This document shows, one piece after another, positions 47,101-56,100 of a DNA stretch of 64,000 nucleotides; the stretch's first letter is position 1, and each line of letters begins with the position of its first letter. Under the pieces are notes generated by a model that saw nothing but the letters and a program-made list of their open reading frames with translations, made no database searches and was not told the origin of the DNA. Origin of the DNA: Haemonchus contortus (taxonomy: Eukaryota; Nematoda; Chromadorea; Rhabditida; Trichostrongylidae). Position numbers and translations under genes: made by a program. The stretch spans positions 3,881,515 through 3,945,514 of the forward strand of contig LS997562.1 of the NCBI GenBank assembly GCA_000469685.2, written 5' to 3'.

Positions 47101-50100
47101 TCCAGAGAAGCTTGATAACCACAGATGATGTAGGTGATGACTGGGAGGGATGGGCCCCCTCGTAACAGTGTTGGATTACAAACAAAAACCATGATTGGCC
47201 AGCATACTGATTGTTTAATATGCAATCAAAGCGGAGAAAATAATTTTTTAAGGCATCAGTCTATGAGGCGAGTATGGCTTAATGGCAACAAGCGGAGCTA
47301 TTACAGGAAAGATTTTGGATCAAACCCAGTCCAGAACAAGCTTATTAGACCCTTCCTGGGCTATTTGATGACGACAATAGATTGATTATAATTATACTGG
47401 TCTTGGAAAGTAAAAACATCACTCAGAAGCAACCCGACGGAACTGATTTTTTTCCTTCTCTTTGGCTACACTTCTTCTTCTTCTTCAGCGCCTGTCCCGC
47501 ATGTAGGCGGGGTCCGCTTTTCTGATATGTTGACGCCACTTCTCCCGATTAAACGCTTGATCGGGGTGGATGTTAACCGTTTTGAGGTCTTCGTGCAACG
47601 TATCGAGCCATCGCTGCTTTGGGCGCCCTCTAGGCCGTCTTCCGGACACGTCTAGGTTGAGACCGATCTTACGAACACTGCCTTCGTCCGCGCGGAGAAC
47701 GTGGCCATACCAACGGAGTCGGGCTTCGCGCATTTTATCGACAATGGGCGCTACACCGAATCGCTCCCTGATGGCGTCATTACTTATGCGATCTAGTCGT
47801 GTTACTCCGGCTGTCCAGCGCAGCATCTTGGTCTCCATCACACTGAGACGAGCTTCTACTTCTTTGGTCGTAGGCCAGCACTCGGCGCCGTAAATCGCGA
47901 CGGGCCGGATGACGGTTCTGTAGATTTTTGATTTGAGTCGCTCAGGGATGTTCTTATCGCAGAGTACGCCAGTCATTGAGCGCCACTTCAACCACGCTGC
48001 ATTCACGCGAGAATTCGTTTCAAAACTCAGGCTGCCGTCAGACGCAAGTGCCGATCCAAGGTATTTGAAGGTTGTTGTCCGTGTGAGCTCAGTGCCATTG
48101 ATCTTGATAGAGCCTGGCTCGCTCGAATCAGTGGTCAAGTACTCAGTCTTTTTGACGTTTAACCTGAGCCCGAACCTAGCCAGACGGTCGGACCAGGTCT
48201 GCACCTGTGACTCGAGCTCGCTTTTGTCTTCGCTGGCGAGCATCACATCATCGGCATAAAGAAGCGTCCATGGAGCCGGCTTCTGGAGGTCTTTTGTAAT
48301 GGCATCCATGACGACAACAAAAAGTAGTGGGGATAACGCAGAGCCCTGGTGTACTCCGACGGAGATGGGGAAATCGGTCGATGTGCCCGCTGCCGTTTGC
48401 ACTCGGCTTTTTGGGCTAGTGTAAAGGATGCGCACCCACTCAATAAGCTCTTCGGGAACGCCATGCTGTCGTAAGGCATACCATATAACGTCACGCGGAA
48501 CGCGGTCGAAAGCCTTCTCCAAGTCTAGAAAGGCAAGATGTACCGGTCTTCGTTTTTCGCGATGCTTTTCCAGTAGAAGGCGAGTGGCGTGTATGGCATC
48601 AATGGTGCTGCAACCAGAGACAAAACCACACTGATTGGTGGTCAGCTCGACGATGTCGCGGATACGACTGTCCACAATTCGCTCAAAGATTTTCATGCTG
48701 TGCGAGAGCAGGCGAATTGGGCGATAGCAAGCGCAGTCTCCAGGACTGCCCTTCTTTTTCCAGATAGGAATCGTCGTGCTCTGTTGCCAGCTCTCAGGCA
48801 CCTTCTTCTCTGCGACGACCTGATTGAAGAAGTCCGTCAACCACCCTGCAGGATTCCAGCATTTCGATTTCCACAGGTCCGCTGCTAAGTCGTCAGGACC
48901 AGTTGCTTTGCCTGATTTCATCCTCTTCATAGCCGTAATTGTCTCCCTCACAGTTATCTTCTGGACAGGACCGTATACTGGCGGAGCGCAAGGGATGGCG
49001 GGATGAGCAAATTCGACTGTCGAGATGTTTTCGAAGTACTCTCGCCATCGTTTCAGTGTTTGCTTGCGGTCCGTCAGGAGGTGACCATTCTCGTCATTTA
49101 TGCCGAAGAATCTTTCTATATCCTCGGTCTGGCGATGGCGGGTCTTTGCGAGACGGTAAACATACCGCTCACCGTCGCGAGACTCGAGCTTCTCGTTCAA
49201 TTCGGCAAAATGAGCTGCCTTCACAGAAGCAACGACCTTCTTCGCCTCTTTCTTCGCGATCTGATAGCGCTGCCAATTATCGGCTGTCTTTTCCGAGAGG
49301 AATGCGTGGTATTGCTTTTTCTTCTCACGTACTTTATCCCTGACATGATCCGTCCACAGCCATGTTTGCTTGCCAATCTTTCGTCGTCCAGGCTTGGTCA
49401 TGCCGAGCTCCGACCGTGCAACCCGGGTTATCGCTTCGACAGCACTCTTCCAAGTTTCATCGACAGTCGTTACCGCCGGTAATAGAATGCGGGAGACGAC
49501 GGCCGATTCCTTTTCTTTTTCCTTCAGTCGCCACCACTTGATTCTCGCTGGCCCACACCTTTCGGCAACTTTCGGTTTCGGCGGGGCGATCTTTAGCGTA
49601 CAAATCAGCGGTCGATGTTGTGTAGCGACCGTTTCATAAGGTACTGTCTTCGCGTCTGTTACGAGTCCCTGATCGCGGTGCCTGACAAGGACGAAATCGA
49701 TTTGTGTTCTGTTTTCACCGCTATAGAAGGTAATGAGATGAGAGTCACGCTTACGGAATTTCGTGTTTACAATGACGAGATTATGCGAATCTGCATACTC
49801 AAGAATTCGCTCGCCATCAGTATTGCGTGACCCATATCCAAACCCACCATGACAGCTATAACCGTCTTTAGTAGCTCCTACATGACCATTAAGATCACCT
49901 GCGACAACTAGTGCTTCTTGTAACGGTACTTCAGCTGTCTTCTCATCTAGCAGGTTCCAGAACTTGTCCTTGGTTTGTTCAGAGCATCCAGCCTGTGGAG
50001 CATACGCTGAGAAGAAATGGTATTTTTGGCATTCGATGACCACAATGATCTTCATTAAGCGATCATCGAAGCGCTCCACGCCCACTATCGAATCACGGAA

Positions 50101-53100
50101 CCTTTCAGAGACAATTATGCCAACTCCATTGGTGGTTTTGGGTCCACCACAGAGAACGGCTTTGAAGCCGTGGCCAATGTCCCTCGACTTGCAGCAGGAC
50201 CACCTCGTTTCCTGCACGGCACAGAAATCAATTCTTCGACGCTCTAGAGCTTCTGCTAACTCATACGAGCGTCCCGTTAATGTGCCAACATTTAACGTCG
50301 CAACGCGAGTCTTCCATACGTTGCGGGACTTTTGGACTAGCCTAGTTGCCCCCCGATGCCGTCCTTGCACCGGAGACCCTCGCATACTTTTCACACTCAC
50401 CGGGCCTTGCAAGTGCGCGTCGGCTCCCGCGGACGCCGTAGCATTACATCGAGATTCTTTGAGTGACATTAACATTTTTGATGTGACTGGGGTGTTCGTA
50501 GGCCGGCCTGTCACGGGGCCTGTCACCTGCATTCGAATGTCCGTGGTCAGCTCAGCCCACAGAGTGGGCAGTTTCCAGTGGCACCCCTTGGAGGAACGGA
50601 CTTCGCCACCTCTCTTTGGCTACACATTAAAAGAAATTGAATGAACCGGATTCTTTTTCTGCAAGTGAAAGAACCGGTTTTTTTTTGATAAGCCCTGGCC
50701 CTGATCTTCCTCGAATTTTTTATTAGAAGAACTATTTCGGCACGGTTTTCCTATGATTCCAGTGCTAATTTCGTAGCGACCCTGAGATGGTACAGTAAGA
50801 AAACCATGGTCCCATATTTATAAGCATTTCGCGATCGCAGTGGAGCCGTCTGATGAGCTTCTAGAAAGGAACACTTGTCAATCTATTGATGTCCCGCCAA
50901 ATGGCTCTTTCCTCACATTCACTTAGAAAGCTACTAATTTAAGGGCTACTCGAGGTACCTAATAGAATAAACCAATCAATTGCTAAAGAGGAGATTGCAT
51001 TGTGGGTGAAGCTCTTCTGGGAACCCATCTGGAAAGAATTGGCGTAGCAGGCATAAGATATAGGTAAAATACCGACGCTGTTTTCCGTAAGGTAACGTCA
51101 TTGGAATGAGGAGGGACTCCTTTAGAAACGGGTTCACAGCTGAAAAACACTTCTCTGAGAACATGGAACACGTGAAAAACTCCTCAGTCGAGCAAAAGGG
51201 AATGGGAATGAGTTCTAGGTAAATGGTTTGGGGCCGGTTTATAGAGAGGCAATTACTTCCAGCCAGACTTGACTTCGAGGGGTTGAAAAAAGTGTGGTTG
51301 GGAAGCATAAAGTGGCAAGCCAAGTACATTTGCAGGAACTATTCAGCGAACAGTGAATCACCGTTGAAGGCGAGCCTTCATCGAGGGCACTGTCATCTTT
51401 AACAGGAAAGGAGGAATTATATGCACAACCCTCGCAACGAAAAATTGGTCCGAAAATACGTCGCACGAATTTGCCGCGTGCCGCTCGTGTGTCGATGCAT
51501 GTCCTGCTGGGCCTAATGACAACTCCTTTACCCTAATCTCAACCTTTTCCTGACAAACGCGTATTCCTGATTCACTTGTGTTCCTTTTCCTCTTCGCTCG
51601 CCTGGCCCGGTATGTGAATAGAATAAGGACCTAATGTCACAAGTCCATCCACCAGCAAAAGAACGAGCAAGAATGCCGGCTTCAACCGAGAGAATCACCA
51701 CAACGCCATTACTCGGAGGTAACCTGGCGTACAACGACCATCCCACTGCGGAAATGGACATCTTCATGAAATATACAGTGCTTCCTCAGAACAGCAAAAT
51801 TTTTAGTCTCTCTCGAGGCTCTGCTGCTCTGCGAGTTTTCTATGACTTGGCAAAGAAATAGCGAGGAATATCCAGGAAAATTTACTGTTAATCTATACAT
51901 TTGATTTGGAAAAACCAATTTGTGATTCTATAGTTGCACAGGTGAAGGGCGGTACTCAGAAGAGGGCGGGGTCTGTGAGGTAGATAAGTAATTTGGCTTG
52001 TTTGTTCACTGACTACGATTCTCATTAGTAATGATTTGGCAAGAGATTTGTTCGCACCCCTAGCCTTCCCCCTACTCCCCTGCATGACCCTCAACCCCCC
52101 CCCCCCCTTCTGAACAACAAGGATCCCACCGCAGTTTAAGTATACTATTAGCCTTGACCGGATACCCAGCAGCCTGGCGTAGAGGACGAAAACAAACAAC
52201 AAACTGAGGGTGAGACAGCTGACTGTTAGGGATACTGGCTTACTTTCTTCCGGTCTTTTTCATTCAGCCATGGATACATTTCTTGAACGTCACCGAATAC
52301 CTCTCCATACACACTTGAACTTGAGTGACACTACCGTATCACTCGGTTTTTCAAAGAGAACGTGAATCAGGATTGATCGAGAAATGTTATCTTTCTGACG
52401 TCAAAGGAAAGCGTTTAAACACATCCGCAAGAAGGATCTTTGCTGTTAGTCATCATCCAAACTTCACAAACAAAACATGACGGATAATCGAGAGCATTAA
52501 CGACAATTACAGCCTTTTTCAAGAGATAACTCGGGAAAATTACAAGCAGCAACTGGGTTGAGCCCTCAATGACCAGGTCTTCAAAAAAAAAAGGGGGAGG
52601 GGGGAAAGAAATTAGTTCATGACAAAGACCCTCCATGCTTTTCACAGTCAGATGAACTCCCCAAACCCTTGTCGCCTCGGTTCCTTCCCAGGCCTACTGC
52701 TCCTTCAGATTGGCCGCAAAACACCAACACTTGACCATTTCTAAATTTCACCAGGCTTCATTTGCACCTGTAACTTTGATGAGGCTGCCTGAACACTATT
52801 TTTTGTGGCAGTGATTGCTACGTTTCAGGAGAGGTGGATGCGGTCTGGGTGGGTAAGTGTGAGGCACCCTCTAGTCACGAGTCCTTTACTCCACGTACTC
52901 TTATCTACTAAATCTATCAGAAGTAGGAAAAAGCACAGAACCTGAGGGGATTAGATGCACCTGGAGACGAACGCCTAAAAAGCTAAAACCAAGTTAAAAT
53001 TGAACACAAAGAAACACCAGACACAGAAACAACAGGAACCCTTCCTAGAGCTATTGCCTTTGAGATCTTGTGTAGAACAGAGCCCCTAATGAAAGCTATA

Positions 53101-56100
53101 ACGAGGAGAAATGCGAAAAAAAAACGAAAGGAGAATAAATTTCAAGCATGTCACAATGAGACTTCGTCGCCGATGATAAAGAATGGAGCAGGGGCAATAG
53201 TTCTACTGGAATACGCCTGATTAGGCACCCATAACGTCCTCCACGACCACCCGATCGATGTAAGGTCGAAGTACGGGCAACCCCTGCTCGGGACTTCTTT
53301 TATGGGCTTATTTTATGAAAATGTCCTCTTGTAAACATCGGAATTGGAGAGCCTCTGGGATTGACAGGTTCCGTGTGTACCAATGCCCATCGTTAGAGAT
53401 GGGCATAAGTGCACGACGGCCTTCTCCGAACGAACCAGCTGATTGCATCATTCGCTGGGCCTAAATTCGACTGAAGATATCTCTTCCAGATTAATGACTC
53501 ATCCATGCTTTCCCGTGACACGCTGGGTGTTCTTCGGCAAAGGACACAGATCCTTTGCCCGTGTTTTCTGAACTATGTGTAATATGAGTCCTTCTCAACT
53601 TAAGGAACAACCAGGTAAAGTTGGCTGAAAGGTAAAGATACAAAAAACACAACCGCTACCCGGTGCCCAAGTTCAGACCGCATGAACCTACGGAAGTTGG
53701 GAATATTCCCGATAAATAGGAAGGCGAGAGTTGGTGAAAAAAGAACGGACATCTGAGCAAAATCAGAGAAGATCAACGATCTAGTAAATTTATGCACAAG
53801 AAATATGCCTACTGATTTTACGCCAATGACGCTAAGCCACCCGGAGGTCGGAAGCATTCCAGAAAACAAAGGAACTTTACGAACAGATTAGCGCATGGGT
53901 ACCAAACTGAACCGGAACCAACCAAAATCTACCCAAATGACGTCCGCAGTTGATGAGCGACCACATGTACACAATTAGCTGTTTGAGCACTGTTTGTTTT
54001 GGCATAACAAATATGGAATACGGTAGACACAATGAAATGCGCACAGATTCCAACAACATCACAGTGATGCAATGGTGACTAAATCGTAGCCGTCGGTGAA
54101 TTTGTCTTGTTTTTCGTTAAGCGAGAAATCCACGCGCTTGTCAGGTGACTTCGACGTTCCGGTTGAGCGCGGAATCCTCACAACTGGGATAGCGCAATGG
54201 GAGGCTATTTGAAATAGCTGGCCATTTGCTCAAAAGCACAGTTCGCACTGATTGCATGCAACTTCATTGGATTACTGAGCGAGAGTGTTCGTATAAAATA
54301 GCACATGGGAGCTAAGGAAACGAGAAAATTCGCTGAAATCTCGACTAGTAAACCTTTTCGAACTAGTTACTTCTGTAGTTGGACGATGTCATGATGAATA
54401 AAGTTGTACTTGGACGAGATTACAGTTATTGCAGAGCAATAAGTGTCCAAGTATTCGAACTAAAAACCGTTGAACCAGGACGGCTACAGATCGGGTCTCT
54501 CGCGACATCAAATGAATACCAGGGGAACCGCAAGATAGATGGTCTGACTTCTTAACGGAAGTTCTGAACGGAAAGAATGCTGTGCCTCGCGTCTCTCGAG
54601 CAAGTACGATCCTCTCGGCTACTCTGGCTCGCGACAGGGACGAATGGAGACGATACTGGCGCTAGCTCGACCAGGATGACATATAACATAAATGATCTTC
54701 ATTCACAACTAAGATATCAATTATCGGCTATAGAAGGCATGCAGTTGCTGATCAACCTGCCTGCACGAAGACTGAACCGAAGAGCGCCTTGTTAGAAGTG
54801 ACACTTCCTGACACAGCTCTTACAGCCCTTTTGAAGATATCCTATCCGTGGGGAGGGTGCAGTACAAGTCCATGTGGAACATTATAGCTAAGTGTTGAAC
54901 TTCACAAGATTAATAAAGTCGATAAAAATGGAAAAAGTGTGAAGGGATGCTGGGAATATGCCCTGAAGACGATGTATCGTTACCCATTTGAATTTATGAG
55001 TGTTTGGCCTTATTTTTTCATAAGCAGTAGCTGAATTTTGATGTAAGGCCATTGAATAGAGAGCCAAGTACCAAATTCTTGCCTCTTTGCCCCTCTAAAA
55101 AAAGTAACCCAAAAACAACCAAAGGGATAACTGGCTGATGCAATCCCCTTCCGATAGAGGTGGCTAGAGTGGGAAAAGAGTAAGACAATCAGCTGATGAA
55201 ACGTATTATCAGCAAACAATTGCGCTCATGACAGCACTCATCAAGCTCAAATATGATAAAAAGACCAACGTAAACAAACTTCGATACATGGGTCAGTCCC
55301 ATGAAAAAAAAAGAGAAATAAAATTAACAAAACCCAAAAAATGAAGGAAACCAAGGGTATAGTTCAACAGGAAACTTCAAAGGACGTTGAGATGGAAAGA
55401 AGAAAAGAAAATAGAGGTGGAAAGGAGGAAAAGACTGTTGATAAATCAGTTGGCTTATCGAAGAGCCAACTGAGCTCCTTCGAAGAGAGGAATAAGTAAA
55501 ATTAAAAAGAAAAAAACAAAACATATCGATCCACACTACAAACACTCACTTATCAGCAATGGGTCCTCGATCGATAGTAGCGCCTGTTTTTTGTCGCTAT
55601 CACGACGTACCTCTTTTGGTGTGTATCGCATATCGACCACCGATATACCGACACAATCATAGTTGACTTCCTAAACAATATCGATTGATCATTTGGACAG
55701 CATTGATCGATCATTTAACAACAGGGGAAGGGCTGAAAGGAGTGAAGGAGTTTAGATTAAGTTTTCAATCGGGAAAATACTCAATTATTTATTTGTTATC
55801 CTTGCCAATGAACCTGAAATAGGGTGCTCCACCACGAAAGCAGGGGTTTTCGTAAGGAGGACTCTAAAATCGGTGGGTAAACTGAAAATGATCGCCACCA
55901 GCCTATCTGGAATATAGACTTTTTTCGGCATATAATGAACTTGGGATGTTTAGGAAGTCCAAGCTCACATTAAGCCTAAAGTTACAGAGCGTCACCGCTT
56001 CTTCAGTATTTGACTGTTGTACTCAGGAACAGGTGAAGCGCTCAGTAATTTCGAGCTTTTAATAGGGGAAAAACCGAGCTAGTTCCACCCTTCACTCATC

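Larger units (their letters stand above)
47472..50610 (-). mobile_element. Full-length RTE-clade non-LTR retrotransposon
   Basis: A 3,139-bp element bounded by a perfect 15-bp target-site duplication. On the minus strand the order is: a 72-nt HDV-like ribozyme fold at the very 5' end, 6 nt, a single 1,015-codon ORF (endonuclease plus reverse transcriptase), and a tail. The TGA stop is itself the start of a (GAA)n tail, so there is essentially no 3' UTR. A short 3' UTR with a microsatellite tail and a single ORF are RTE traits. It sits inside the 19.1-kb gld-4 intron in the same orientation as gld-4. With no stop or frameshift in the ORF, it looks young and possibly active. Decayed relatives occur at 8,735-9,545, 16,990-17,270 and 54,540-54,670. 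Confidence 0.92.
36448..55549 (-). other. 19.1-kb gld-4 intron
   Basis: Lies between two phase-compatible exons that split the IEDPL/NEVGRSS motif. It hosts the RTE element (47,472-50,610), small RT remnants (about 44,490-44,580 and 54,540-54,670), a C-run (about 52,087-52,107) and short tandem duplications at 46,610-46,640 and 46,672-46,693. Several ORFs of 60-172 codons occur (for example 39,328-39,846 plus) without recognisable domains or splice context. I found no convincing nested host gene. Confidence 0.75.

Noticed and set aside
48939..50644. Plus-strand ORFs of 134-226 codons opposite the RTE gene
   Set aside because: Antisense shadows of the 1,015-codon retrotransposon ORF; no independent features.
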